From Acidobacteria bacterium UBA7540 (GTDB lineage: Bacteria > Acidobacteriota > Terriglobia > UBA7540): 36,077 nt of DNA. A model generated the notes under the pieces. That model was given only the letters and a program-made list of their open reading frames with translations, did not search any database and was not told the DNA's origin. Position numbers and translations under genes: made by a program. The stretch is taken from positions 1-36,077 of the forward strand of contig DLMI01000088.1 in NCBI GenBank assembly GCA_002478145.1. Direction: 5' to 3'. Shown here one piece after another: positions 7,685 to 16,798 of this stretch. Position 1 is the stretch's first letter. The number at the start of each line of letters is the position of its first letter.

Positions 7685-10141
7685 CTACTCCTGCCGCAGG
7701 ACGGTGTTGGGATCGACCCGCGAGGCCCGGCGTGCGGGGATATACGCGCCCAGAGCGGCCATGGCCAGAAGGGCGATGGTGACCAGCGCGACGAGAGGCA
7801 AATTGAAACCGTGCCCTTCCGCCAACGCGGCTATGGGTTTAGCCGCGGCAAGACTCAGGGCCAAGCCGATGACGACTCCACTGCCGGCCAAAATCATCCC
7901 CTGCTTCAGCACCATCCCGACCACGGCGGCTGGGTCCGCCCCCACTGCCATGCGGATTCCGATCTCGCGCTGCCGCAAGCTTACGGAGTAGGTCATCAAC
8001 CCATAGAGCCCGACCAAAGCCAGCACCAGTCCCAGCACCCCGAGCCCGGCCATGGCTTCGACAAACAGACCGAGCGTCTTATGGGCGCGCACGTCGAAGA
8101 ATTCCTCCATGGTCCGGACGCCATAAATCGGCTGGCGCGAGTCCAGCGATCGCACCAGGTCGCGCAGCGGCCCGGCCAATCCGGCCGAAGGTCCCTCGGT
8201 TTCGAGCATCAGGGTCATCGCTGCGGTGGGGTTCTGAGCCAGCGGCAGGTAAAGGTATTCCATCGGCGGTTCGATCGGGAAAAAGTACTTACCCTGCTTC
8301 GCTACCCCGACGATCTCGGCGAACGGTCCCTCCGCGCTATTCAATCGCAGCCGTTTTCCGATCGCGTCTTGATTCGGATAGTACTTGTGGGCGAACAGCT
8401 CGTTGACGATCACCACGGGCGCGGAATCCGCCCGATCCGTCACTGCAAATTCGCGGCCCTCCACCAGGGGCACGCCGAGGGTGCGGAAGTAGCCGTCGCT
8501 GACGGTGTTCGAAAACACACTGACCGCCTCGGTTCCGGTGGGCAATTGGACACCCTCGGGGATGACCCGGATCGCAGGTGACGCCGGGACTATGGGCATT
8601 GCCTGTGCCAGAGCTGCCGACTTCACACCCGGCAGAGTACGCGCCCGCTCCTGCAATCGCCGGTAGAATTCGTTCGCTTGCTCCGTCGAGTCCCGAGCCA
8701 GAGTGGGGTTAAAGCTGGCCATGAGAATGTGGTCCGTACGGAAGCCGGCCGGGGAGGAGAGAAGGTTCCCCGCCCCGCGATATGCTTGGGTTGCGACCAC
8801 CAGCAACAGGAGCGAACCCGCCACCTGCGCCATCACCAGCGCGTTCCTTCCCAGGAATCGGCCCCGCTTGCCGGGAGCAGCCCCTCCGGCCTTTAAGGCG
8901 GGAACCAAGTTAGCCCGGGTGCTTTGCAGCGCTGGAGCCAGTCCAAACAGGACGGCGCTCGCCACGGAAATCAACAGCGCGAACAGCAGTACTTGAGGGT
9001 CGAGTTTCACATCGATCATGAGGGGAACGTCGATGGGGATGCGGATTTGTGAAAACCGATTCGCACTCGCTTGCGCCAGAAGGAGCCCCAGCGCTCCACC
9101 CAGGATGGAGATCACCAGGCTCTCCGTCAACAGTTGGCGGATCAGCCGGGCCCGCCCCGCTCCCATGGCCAGCCGCACAGCGATCTCTCGCGCCCGGGCG
9201 GAGGCTCGGCTCAGCATGAGGTTCATCACGTTCGCGCAAGCGATCAGCAGCACCACTCCGGCCAGCCCCGACAGGAAAAGGAAAAGCGTTACGGCAGGCG
9301 CAATCTTCGTGGATTGCCGGTAGGTCATAACCACCAACGAGCAGGTGCGGTTCGTCTTCGGGTATGCCTGGGCGAGTTGCTGGCCAATCACCCTGGTCTC
9401 GGTGGTGGCTTGCCCAAATCGGATTCCCGGCTTCAGTCGTCCCATGACCGTCAGCACTCGAAGTCCGCGCGTTTCGAGTTCATTCTGCCCGGACCCGCCG
9501 GCCAGCGCGGGCTGCATCGCCAGGGGGACATACAGGTCGGCGCGCATCCAGGCATTCGGCCCCGTGAACGACTCCTGTGCTACACCCACCACCGTAAAGG
9601 GGAGGCTGTTGAGGAAGATGCTTCGACCCACGACGCCAGGGTCCGAGGCAAACTCGGTTTCCCAAAGAACGTGGCTGAGGACGACCACCGCATCACGCCC
9701 CGGCACTTTGTCCTCGTCGGGACGGAAGTTCCGCCCAAGGTCCGGGCGCACGCCCAACACGTCAAAGAAATTGCCGCTCACCAGCGCCCCGAACTTCATC
9801 TGGGGTTGCGCCGCTTGATCTGGGGCGAAGCCAAACTGGAGGTATTGTGAGGCGGTTAAACCGGCGAAGGAATTGCTCTTCTTCTGGAAATCCTCGAAAT
9901 CCGGGTTGGACAAACCGGAGTATTGGAAGATGTTTCCGATGCTTTCGCCGCGGAATTGCGACTGGACCACCATGATGGCCGAAGGGTCAGTCACGGCCAA
10001 GCGCGGAAGTAGAACATAGTCCGCCAGACTGAAGATAGCCGTGTTGGCCCCAATCCCCAAAGCCATCGAAATGATCGCGACTAGAGCGAACCCGGGATTG
10101 CGTTCCAGCATGCGCAAGGCGTAGCGCAGGTCGTGCATCAT
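7685..10141 (-). CDS. ADOP-family FtsX/MacB-like permease
   Basis: 818 residues. The start MMHDLRYALRMLERNPGF, followed by a TM with ALGIGANTAIFSL, is the signature of the acidobacterial duplicated orphan permease family. Layout: TM1 at about 17-45, a long MacB-type periplasmic domain, a three-TM FtsX block from about 285 to 410 (VVLLIACANVMNLMLSRA), a second periplasmic domain (GVPLVEGREF, VVIVNELFAHKYYP) and a C-terminal FtsX block ending IPARRASRVDPNTVLRQE. Such proteins resemble MacB permeases, but no ATPase gene is adjacent. The function is unknown; export or envelope stress roles are usually assumed. GAGGAG lies 9 nt before the start codon. Confidence 0.93.
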   Translation of the reverse strand: MMHDLRYALRMLERNPGFALVAIISMALGIGANTAIFSLADYVLLPRLAVTDPSAIMVVQSQFRGESIGNIFQYSGLSNPDFEDFQKKSNSFAGLTASQYLQFGFAPDQAAQPQMKFGALVSGNFFDVLGVRPDLGRNFRPDEDKVPGRDAVVVLSHVLWETEFASDPGVVGRSIFLNSLPFTVVGVAQESFTGPNAWMRADLYVPLAMQPALAGGSGQNELETRGLRVLTVMGRLKPGIRFGQATTETRVIGQQLAQAYPKTNRTCSLVVMTYRQSTKIAPAVTLFLFLSGLAGVVLLIACANVMNLMLSRASARAREIAVRLAMGAGRARLIRQLLTESLVISILGGALGLLLAQASANRFSQIRIPIDVPLMIDVKLDPQVLLFALLISVASAVLFGLAPALQSTRANLVPALKAGGAAPGKRGRFLGRNALVMAQVAGSLLLLVVATQAYRGAGNLLSSPAGFRTDHILMASFNPTLARDSTEQANEFYRRLQERARTLPGVKSAALAQAMPIVPASPAIRVIPEGVQLPTGTEAVSVFSNTVSDGYFRTLGVPLVEGREFAVTDRADSAPVVIVNELFAHKYYPNQDAIGKRLRLNSAEGPFAEIVGVAKQGKYFFPIEPPMEYLYLPLAQNPTAAMTLMLETEGPSAGLAGPLRDLVRSLDSRQPIYGVRTMEEFFDVRAHKTLGLFVEAMAGLGVLGLVLALVGLYGLMTYSVSLRQREIGIRMAVGADPAAVVGMVLKQGMILAGSGVVIGLALSLAAAKPIAALAEGHGFNLPLVALVTIALLAMAALGAYIPARRASRVDPNTVLRQE

Positions 10142-10537
10142 GATTCCTGCTCCTCTTGCACTGGGAACAGAGCACGTAGGGTGCCAAGCGACATGGCCTG
10201 TATCTTATTGACAATGCGCAATCTACCTGAAATTGCGCGGGCGGTGGCTGTCCGCTTTTGGGACGGAGGTGCGCGAAAATGAGACTGCGAGGAACGATTC
10301 CAAACTCGCTGCCCGACTCAGACGCCCGCGGGGCGGCGCACTCGGAAGCGATCCACTTATGGTTGTGTAACTTGCATACCGAAATGTGCTGCTACCCGGA
10401 TAGTGGGCGGCCACTCGCCCGGAATCTCCAGCAGCGCTGCGGAATCTCCAAGAGAGCGGTTTTGAACTGAAACTCTAAAGTGGACAGCTTCGTCTCAGCC
10501 CATATATGGCAAGACGACCATCTGGAAAGGGGTTGGG
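10142..10537. other. Divergent intergenic region
   Basis: This gap of 396 nt holds the upstream regions of the ADOP permease (minus) and the Oar-like receptor (plus). Besides the dyad at 10216-10238 there is a 10-nt direct repeat (GGAATCTCCA) near 10423 and 10441. I see no gene. Confidence 0.4.
10216..10238. promoter_or_regulatory. 23-nt dyad, candidate operator
   Basis: GCGCAAT and ATTGCGC are perfect 7-nt arms around a 9-nt centre, 75 nt upstream of the ADOP permease start in the divergent gap to the Oar-like receptor. The size and symmetry suit a dimeric repressor, but no regulator gene lies nearby. A hairpin in an mRNA leader is the alternative. Confidence 0.35.
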
Positions 10538-13510
10538 ATGGGACTTAGGAACGTTGGATTGCATGTGGCAGCCCTCGTGGTGCTGTCGTTACTGTTATTT
10601 TCCCCGAGCCGGTTGCTGGCCCAAATCCCTTCCGGCACGCTTCGTGGCCAAGTGTCAGATCCCTCCGGCGCCGCCGTGCCGGGCGCCAGCGTAGAGGCGG
10701 TCTCTTCCTCCGGGCAAACCAGTTCCGGGGTTGCGACGAACGAGGGGAGCTATGAGATCCGGGGACTCGCGCCGGGCAAGTACGCGGTGCGAGCTCAGGC
10801 CAAGGGCTTCGCTGTTTTTGAGCAGCAGAGCGTGGAAATTGTCGCCGGCCAAGGCCGAAAGCTTGATATCACGCTCCAAATCGCCGAGGAGAAGGAGCAA
10901 GTCACCGTCTCGGACCAAACGACGAAGGTTAGCGTCGCCCCAGAGGAGAGCGCCACTTCCCTCGTGATCAAGGGGGAGGACCTGCAGGCACTCTCGGATG
11001 ACCCCGATGAATTGCAGTCCGAACTGGAAGCGCTGGCGGGGCCGGCGGCGGGGCCCAATGGGGGCCAGATCTATGTGGATGGCTTCACGGCCGGGCAGCT
11101 TCCCCCCAAGGCGGATATTCTTGAAATCAGGATCAACCACAATCCTTTCTCCGCCGAATATGACAAGTTGGGCTATGGCCGTATTGAAATCACCACCCGC
11201 CCAGGAGCGAGCCAGTTGCACGGCCAGGTCCTAGGCAATCTGAATGACTCAGTTTTCAATTCGCGGAACCCCCTCGTGACGCAGGAACCGGGCTATCATT
11301 CGGAGTTTTTCAACGGGAGCGTTGGGGATGCGCTCAGCAAGAAGGCCTCGTTTTTCTTCACGTTCTTCCGCCGCGACATTCAAGATAACTCGGTGGTCTC
11401 CGCCTTTGTTCTCAGCCCCACGCTCACCCAGACACCGCTGAGCCAGGCTGTCGCGAGTCCCAGCACCCGCACCAATCTTAGTCCGCGCTTCGACTACCAA
11501 TTGGGCGCCAACAACGTCCTGACGGTTCGCTACCAGTTCTTTGACAACAACACGCGCAATGGCGGAATCGGGCAACTCAACCTCCCTACGCAGGCCTACA
11601 ACACCCATGGCCTCGAACATACCGTGCAGGTGAGCGACACGCAGGTGTTCAGCGCCAAGACGCTGAACCAGTTTCGCTTCCAATATCTCCACGACGACAC
11701 TGACCAGACTGCCCAGATCCTTCAGCCCACCATTTCTGTTTTGGGGGCCTTCATGGGGGGCGGCAATGCAAGCGGGGTCTCCTCCGATACCCAGAACCAT
11801 TACGAGTTTCAAAACCTGACTTCCTTCTTTCTTGGCAAGCACACCTTGGTTGTAGGAGGCCGCTTGCGGGATTTGCAGGATTCGAACACTTCCGACGCGA
11901 ACTTCAACGGCACGTTCACATTCCCCTCGCTCAACGCCTACCAGGCAGCGGAGCAAGCCCTCCAAGCCTGTACGGAGGGAGGGGGAACCGGGTGCGAGGT
12001 GGGCGGGGCCAGTCAGTTTTTGATTGTCGCCGGACGCCCGCTCGCCACCGTCAACCTGCTTGACGTGGGGCTCTTCGCGCAAGATGACTGGCAACTCCAC
12101 CCCAGCATGACGCTTAGCCTGGGCCTGCGCTGGGAGACGCAGAATGACATCCACGATCATTCTGACTTTGCCCCGCGCGTGGGTTTTGCCTGGGGACTCC
12201 ATCGCGCGCAAAAGGGACCGGCGGCGACCGTCTTGCGGGCGGGCTTTGGCGTGTTCTACGACCGCTTTCCGTACAACCTCGTGCTTGAAGCGGAAAGGTT
12301 GAATGGCATCAACCAACAACAGTTAAAAATTCCGTCGCCCAACTTTTTCCCCGACATTCCGCCCCTCAGCACCCTGGCGAGCCTCTCCAGCTCCCTTCCC
12401 ACCAGTTATCAGATCGCCCCCAATTTGCGAGCTCCTTACGTTTTGCAGTCGGCGGTGAGTATCGAGCAACAGGTTTCAAAGAATGCGACGGTGTCGGTCA
12501 CCTATCTACGTTCCCACGGAGTTCATCAGTTTCTACTCAATGATATCAACGCACCCCTTCCAGGAACGTTTCCCCTGGGGGACCCCGAGGTCGGTCTGCG
12601 GCCATTGGGTAATAGCGTCGGGGATCTCTATCAGTACGATTCCGTTGGCCTCTTCACCCAGAACCAACTGATTACCAATTTCAACCTGCGTCTGAGCACG
12701 AAACTTTCGCTGTTTGGCTATTACACGCTCAGCTACGCTGATTCCGACACAACGGGGAACAATCCCAGTGTCGCCATGAACCCGTACAACCTTCTGGAGA
12801 GCTATGGGCGAGCGTCCTTCGACGTTCGAAACCGGCTCTTTCTGGCGGGCACCTGGAATCTGCCGCATCGCTTTAGCCTAAGCCCTTTCCTGGTCACCGC
12901 CTCCGGGGCGCCCTTTAACGTTACGGTGGGTCCGGATCTGTTCGGGACAGGAGTTTTCAACGCCCGGCCCGCCTTTGCCCCCGCCGGCGCCTCTGGTTCC
13001 AATATCGTGGCAACATCCCTTGGCACTTTCGACACTGCGCCGCAAGCCGGCCAAACCCTCATCCCATCCAATTACTTTACCGGTCCTGGACAATTCACCC
13101 TGAACCTGCGCCTCAGCAAGACCTTTGCCTTTGGGAAAGAAGTTAGCAGACAGGCGTCCACCGGCGGTGGCGGTGGGTTCGGCGGAGGCAGAGGTGGCGG
13201 TGGTGGTGGCCGGGGAGGTGGTGGCGGTGGCGCCGGTGGCTTTGGTCCCAGCGGAATGGGCGGCGGTGCTGGACGGGGTGGCGGCATCTTTGGTCCAGGG
13301 AATACCGGGACCAAACGCTACAACCTCACGTTCAGCGTCTATGCACGCAACGTCCTGAACAACGTAAATCTCGGTTCACCCGTTGGTGTGGTCGGTTCGC
13401 GGCTCTTCGACCAGTCGAACTCGCTGGGTGGCGTTTTCGGCGGCGGCGGAGGTGGCCAGTCCCAGGCGATGAACCGCCGCATTGATTTTCAAATGGTCTT
13501 CAGTTTTTAG
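10538..13510 (+). CDS. Oar-like TonB-dependent receptor with carboxypeptidase-regulatory domain
   Basis: 990 residues. Signal peptide 1-29 (VVLSLLLFSPSRLLAQ), then a CarboxypepD_reg-type beta sandwich at 30-115 (GTLRGQVSDPSGAAVPGASV, YEIRGLAPGKYAVRA), a plug-like region (DGFTAGQLPPKADILEIRIN, YGRIEITTRPGASQLHG) and a large barrel ending RRIDFQMVFSF. Oar-like receptors import or handle large ligands such as glycans or peptides in Acidobacteria and Bacteroidetes; the ligand here is not evident. The start has AAAGGGG just upstream. A 47-residue glycine-rich block lies at 876-922 and a shorter one near the C-terminus, both apparently within barrel loops. It is transcribed alone, divergent from the ADOP permease. 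Confidence 0.92.
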   Translation: MGLRNVGLHVAALVVLSLLLFSPSRLLAQIPSGTLRGQVSDPSGAAVPGASVEAVSSSGQTSSGVATNEGSYEIRGLAPGKYAVRAQAKGFAVFEQQSVEIVAGQGRKLDITLQIAEEKEQVTVSDQTTKVSVAPEESATSLVIKGEDLQALSDDPDELQSELEALAGPAAGPNGGQIYVDGFTAGQLPPKADILEIRINHNPFSAEYDKLGYGRIEITTRPGASQLHGQVLGNLNDSVFNSRNPLVTQEPGYHSEFFNGSVGDALSKKASFFFTFFRRDIQDNSVVSAFVLSPTLTQTPLSQAVASPSTRTNLSPRFDYQLGANNVLTVRYQFFDNNTRNGGIGQLNLPTQAYNTHGLEHTVQVSDTQVFSAKTLNQFRFQYLHDDTDQTAQILQPTISVLGAFMGGGNASGVSSDTQNHYEFQNLTSFFLGKHTLVVGGRLRDLQDSNTSDANFNGTFTFPSLNAYQAAEQALQACTEGGGTGCEVGGASQFLIVAGRPLATVNLLDVGLFAQDDWQLHPSMTLSLGLRWETQNDIHDHSDFAPRVGFAWGLHRAQKGPAATVLRAGFGVFYDRFPYNLVLEAERLNGINQQQLKIPSPNFFPDIPPLSTLASLSSSLPTSYQIAPNLRAPYVLQSAVSIEQQVSKNATVSVTYLRSHGVHQFLLNDINAPLPGTFPLGDPEVGLRPLGNSVGDLYQYDSVGLFTQNQLITNFNLRLSTKLSLFGYYTLSYADSDTTGNNPSVAMNPYNLLESYGRASFDVRNRLFLAGTWNLPHRFSLSPFLVTASGAPFNVTVGPDLFGTGVFNARPAFAPAGASGSNIVATSLGTFDTAPQAGQTLIPSNYFTGPGQFTLNLRLSKTFAFGKEVSRQASTGGGGGFGGGRGGGGGGRGGGGGGAGGFGPSGMGGGAGRGGGIFGPGNTGTKRYNLTFSVYARNVLNNVNLGSPVGVVGSRLFDQSNSLGGVFGGGGGGQSQAMNRRIDFQMVFSF
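13163..13303 (+). repeat. GGN-repeat coding a polyglycine insert
   Basis: A low-complexity run of GGY/GGN codons encodes mostly glycine with a few Arg, Phe, Pro and Ser residues, inside the barrel domain of the Oar-like receptor. A smaller GGCGGAGG run occurs near 13436-13456. Replication slippage is the likely source of length change. Confidence 0.85.
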
Positions 13511-14197
13511 TGCATCTTCTCACATGCCTGGGCGCTGAACCGCCCTTAGGTCCAATGCTGTTCACATAAGGGGCATTCAGGAAACACCTTTCCTATTCGT
13601 TCCGCAGTGACCCCCTCAACCGGTCCGGCAAGGCGGGCTCTCCAGAAACCCGATGAATTACTCGGTTTGTTTGAACAAGTTAGCTTCGTGGAGCGCCTGG
13701 CGTTTTTTCGTGCCTTGGGGCCCCCCGAACGCCCCCTGAGCCCGTCGTTCAGTCGCCGCATCGCGAGTGCCACGAAGCGGCATACCGCGAGTAGTCCCGC
13801 CACGCGGGATGAAACCTACGGAAAGGGAAGCCGCGGGATCGTCCCAGCCATGGAGGGGCCGAACGTTCGTAGGGTCAACCCCGTCGGGGTTGGGCGGTCG
13901 GGTGGGCTTCGCTGTCCGCAGGTTCAAACCTGCGGCTACTCACGGTTGGCCCCTGCCGAGGCCTGCCACGCTCCCAGCGATCCTCCCTTTCAGTACCCGT
14001 TTCTGACATCACGGATAGCCGCTTTCGGCTATAAACGCTCAGAATGACAGGCGGTGGTTTCTTCCTCTACAAATGACAAACAATCCGTATAACAACGGCA
14101 CTCGATAGGATCAATGATTTCAATTTGAACGAGATTATGGGTAGGGACAGGGATGGCTTAGCCGAGGGGATCGACAACACCTCGCGCAGGCACAGGC
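13511..14197. other. Convergent intergenic region with palindromes
   Basis: 687 nt between the receptor (plus) and the glutamate-synthase-like operon (minus). It contains several stem-loops: GGGCG/CGCCC at 13530-13545, a 15-nt palindrome AACCCCGTCGGGGTT at 13877-13891, a 20-nt palindrome with arms CCGCAGGTT/AACCTGCGG at 13916-13935, and ATAGCCG/CGGCTAT at 14015-14032. Next to the last is a reverse copy (14036-14049) of a TGTCATTCTGAGCG repeat seen elsewhere. The first hairpin, 20 nt after the receptor stop, may terminate that gene. Open frames here show no family motifs. Confidence 0.55.
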
Positions 14198-16798
14198 TCA
14201 CACATGCATCTTCACCCAGGCCTCCTCGGGTTGAAGCGCGCCGATCGCCCGAGGATGAATTTTCCGGTACACCTGGGAGGGAAGCGAAGGCTTTCCATCG
14301 ACCTCGAGCAGCCACGCCACGGGAATTCCAAACAGCCGCGCATTTTCTTCCAGGAAGGGATGGATCACCGCCCAGTCATGTTCTTCGAGCGGGCTAAACT
14401 GGCCGCCGTTGAGTTGCTCCTCGGAAACCTTCCCATGCGGGTCGCGAATGTAAATCGCTCCGCCGGAAGCGAGCGAAAACAAGTTGCCGCCGGGGTAGGG
14501 AGTATCCAGTTCGACGACCTCCCCCTGGTCACTCAAGGCAATTCCGTTGAGGACAACAAAGCCGCCGCCGTCGAGTGGGTCGCCCGCCATGAACGACTCG
14601 GCCAAATAATCAAGGCAGGTGCCATTGATGATTACGCGGGGCCTTCCGACGGCGTTGATGAGGGGACGCCCGGCTGCGTTCCCCAGCACGAATGCGTGCC
14701 CACCTTTGCCTGCATAGAGGAACGTCTGGCCGACACTGCCATAGACGACGAGCGTGCCGTCTTTCATGATTTGGGCCAGTTGATCCTGGGCGTCGCCGTG
14801 AACGACCACCTCCGCTCCGTCGATGCCGGAGGCGAGATAGTCTCCTGAGGAGCCGTAGACGTCGATATGGACGCCTTGAGTGCCGGCGCCCAGGCCATTG
14901 GCGATAAACCGATGCCCCTTGACGTGAGCCAGCATGAAATCTCGAAAGCCGCGCTGGTAAAGCCAAACGATTTTGCGGGCCAGCGAGCGTTCACCTTCTG
15001 CCGCAAAGCCGCGAGCGTCTAGAACAACCGTTTGCGCCTGCCCGGATGGACTTGGCACAGGACTGCAATTGTCCACGAAGACATAGGCTTCGGAAGGGGA
15101 TCGGCGGACAGACTCGACGATCACTCCCAAGCTCTGATCGAAGAGCGAGAGCAAGCTGCTGCGCCGCATCGCGCCCGTGGGGTAGCGACGGTCCATCAGC
15201 AGCGTGACGGCTTCCAAGGCACGCTTGCGGTCATTGCCGCTGTCGGCAGCGCGCTCCAGGGCCTTGAGAAACGCGAGCAGGTTTCCATAGTCCCACCCCG
15301 ACAACTGCTCCTTAACCCAGGCGAACAGCTCATCAACGGGAACGTCGGGCAGCGCCATATCGGTCCGCACAGCGGTTGCACGCCCATCGTACGGCTTCTG
15401 CTGCGCACCAGACCTGACGGCCCTGCCGAACTTGTCCGTGCATTGCAGCTTGGCATGGCCATTCCCGTTGGCATGGACGGTGAAAATGAACGCCCCGCCG
15501 TCCGTGTGGCTACCTCCACGAGCGTTCCAGTAGCGATCGGCGTGCAACCAGAATCGCGGATCTTCCCGGGCAAGGCTCTCCAAAGCAGCGTCGATGGCTT
15601 GCTTCTCCGAGGCTGCGAATCCGACTGAGACCGGACCTTCCTGCAAGGCAAAAACCTGCGGACGCAGCATGCTGGTGTCGGTGATCCCGATCAAGCGGTA
15701 CTCGCCTTGTGCCGGGGAAGATTGGGCGATAAGAAAGAACCAGGGCCCATCCGGCGAGCCGTGAATGTGCACGGTTTGTAACCGCTGGTAGATTGACTGC
15801 CTTTCTTCAGGCAGCAGCGCGAAGTCCCGCTCCGTGGTGGGCGCCAGAGACTCGATGACGTACTCCAGTGGGTAAGCGTACGTCCTGTGGAAAAGGTCGA
15901 AGAGGAGGACCGAAACTTCCGTATCCGTCAGGAAGAGAGGGTAGATGTTCCGCTGCGCGAGGTACTCGCAGATCGAGGCATAGTTGGCGAAGTCGCCGTT
16001 GTGCACCAGGGCTTCGTGAAGTCCGACGAAGGGATGCGCACCGCCCGGATGCCAAACCTTGCCTTTGGTGGGGTAGCGATGGTGGCCGATCCAGACGTGG
16101 GCGCGCGTATTCTCCAATTGGTAATAGCGGATCACGTCATCACCGTAACCGACCATCTTGAGCACTAACATGTTTTTGCCGTGCGATAGGACGAAAGCGC
16201 GCTTCTCGCCAGTAGACGCGTAAAACGCACGGTTCAAGCGATAGCTGTTCTGGTAGACGATTTCGTCCTCAATGCTTTCCGGGGATGTGGGCGGCGCCAC
16301 TGCCGCCTCCAGGCCATTCCTCTGTTTGAACCCTTCGATGGCTTCTGGTCGCACTCGCCCAAAGTACAGGAAAACTTCCGGAGGTTTGACGTCGAGCCTC
16401 TCGAGGATGCGCGAGTCATTGGTGCTGGGGAGGGCCTGGGCATGATGGATTTCAAACGTCGGCTCGATGCAGCTTCGTTCGACTTCCGACCTTGCGCTCG
16501 TCTCGAGATAAGCGATGGCGAGCAGGTAGTCGTTTTCCAGAATCTCCCGAGTGACACCCAAGTCCTCGGGTACCAGCCCTACGGCTGCGATGCCGCCTCC
16601 TTTGCCGTTGCCTCGGTTGCGCATTTGCTCCAAGGCTTGGAACAGATGGCGTCCCGGAATCCTCTCGCTCGAAGCAATTCCGATGACGGCGCAGCCACCT
16701 TCGGCCTCGGCTTTGCGCGGGGTTAAATGTCCAGCGCCTTCCGGGATGAGAGACTTCCTGGAGGCGAGGATCTTGGCGATCGTTTCTGGTGAGATCAT
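14198..16798 (-). CDS. Glutamate-synthase-like subunit: class II glutaminase fused to GXGXG domain
   Basis: 866 residues. The N-terminal class II (Ntn) glutaminase has its nucleophile as Cys36 after a 35-residue propeptide (EGGCAVIGIAS), with the glutamine-site motifs GHHRYPTKG and HNGDFANY (Asn267, Gly268, Asp269). A long middle part follows, then a GltB-type GXGXG domain from about 630 (GLGAGTQGVHIDVYGSSGDY, DGTLVVYGSVGQTFLYAGKG). Normally these two domains flank the FMN domain within GltB, or are separate proteins as in Glx/Mgs systems; here they are fused and the FMN domain is encoded upstream. It should release ammonia from glutamine for the FMN subunit. The ATG overlaps the upstream stop by 1 nt (TGATG), so translation is coupled. 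The product of the complex is not certain to be glutamate. Confidence 0.88.
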   Translation of the reverse strand: MISPETIAKILASRKSLIPEGAGHLTPRKAEAEGGCAVIGIASSERIPGRHLFQALEQMRNRGNGKGGGIAAVGLVPEDLGVTREILENDYLLAIAYLETSARSEVERSCIEPTFEIHHAQALPSTNDSRILERLDVKPPEVFLYFGRVRPEAIEGFKQRNGLEAAVAPPTSPESIEDEIVYQNSYRLNRAFYASTGEKRAFVLSHGKNMLVLKMVGYGDDVIRYYQLENTRAHVWIGHHRYPTKGKVWHPGGAHPFVGLHEALVHNGDFANYASICEYLAQRNIYPLFLTDTEVSVLLFDLFHRTYAYPLEYVIESLAPTTERDFALLPEERQSIYQRLQTVHIHGSPDGPWFFLIAQSSPAQGEYRLIGITDTSMLRPQVFALQEGPVSVGFAASEKQAIDAALESLAREDPRFWLHADRYWNARGGSHTDGGAFIFTVHANGNGHAKLQCTDKFGRAVRSGAQQKPYDGRATAVRTDMALPDVPVDELFAWVKEQLSGWDYGNLLAFLKALERAADSGNDRKRALEAVTLLMDRRYPTGAMRRSSLLSLFDQSLGVIVESVRRSPSEAYVFVDNCSPVPSPSGQAQTVVLDARGFAAEGERSLARKIVWLYQRGFRDFMLAHVKGHRFIANGLGAGTQGVHIDVYGSSGDYLASGIDGAEVVVHGDAQDQLAQIMKDGTLVVYGSVGQTFLYAGKGGHAFVLGNAAGRPLINAVGRPRVIINGTCLDYLAESFMAGDPLDGGGFVVLNGIALSDQGEVVELDTPYPGGNLFSLASGGAIYIRDPHGKVSEEQLNGGQFSPLEEHDWAVIHPFLEENARLFGIPVAWLLEVDGKPSLPSQVYRKIHPRAIGALQPEEAWVKMHV

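Noticed and set aside
7550..8581. 343-codon plus-strand frame
   Set aside because: Antisense to the ADOP permease C-terminus; Gln/Arg/His-rich shadow translation.
11249..12319. 356-codon minus-strand frame
   Set aside because: Antisense to the Oar-like receptor, whose start, SD and domains are clear.
13546..14047. Open frames on both strands after the Oar-like receptor
   Set aside because: Arg/Ser/Pro-rich translations without motifs, overlapping palindromic repeats.
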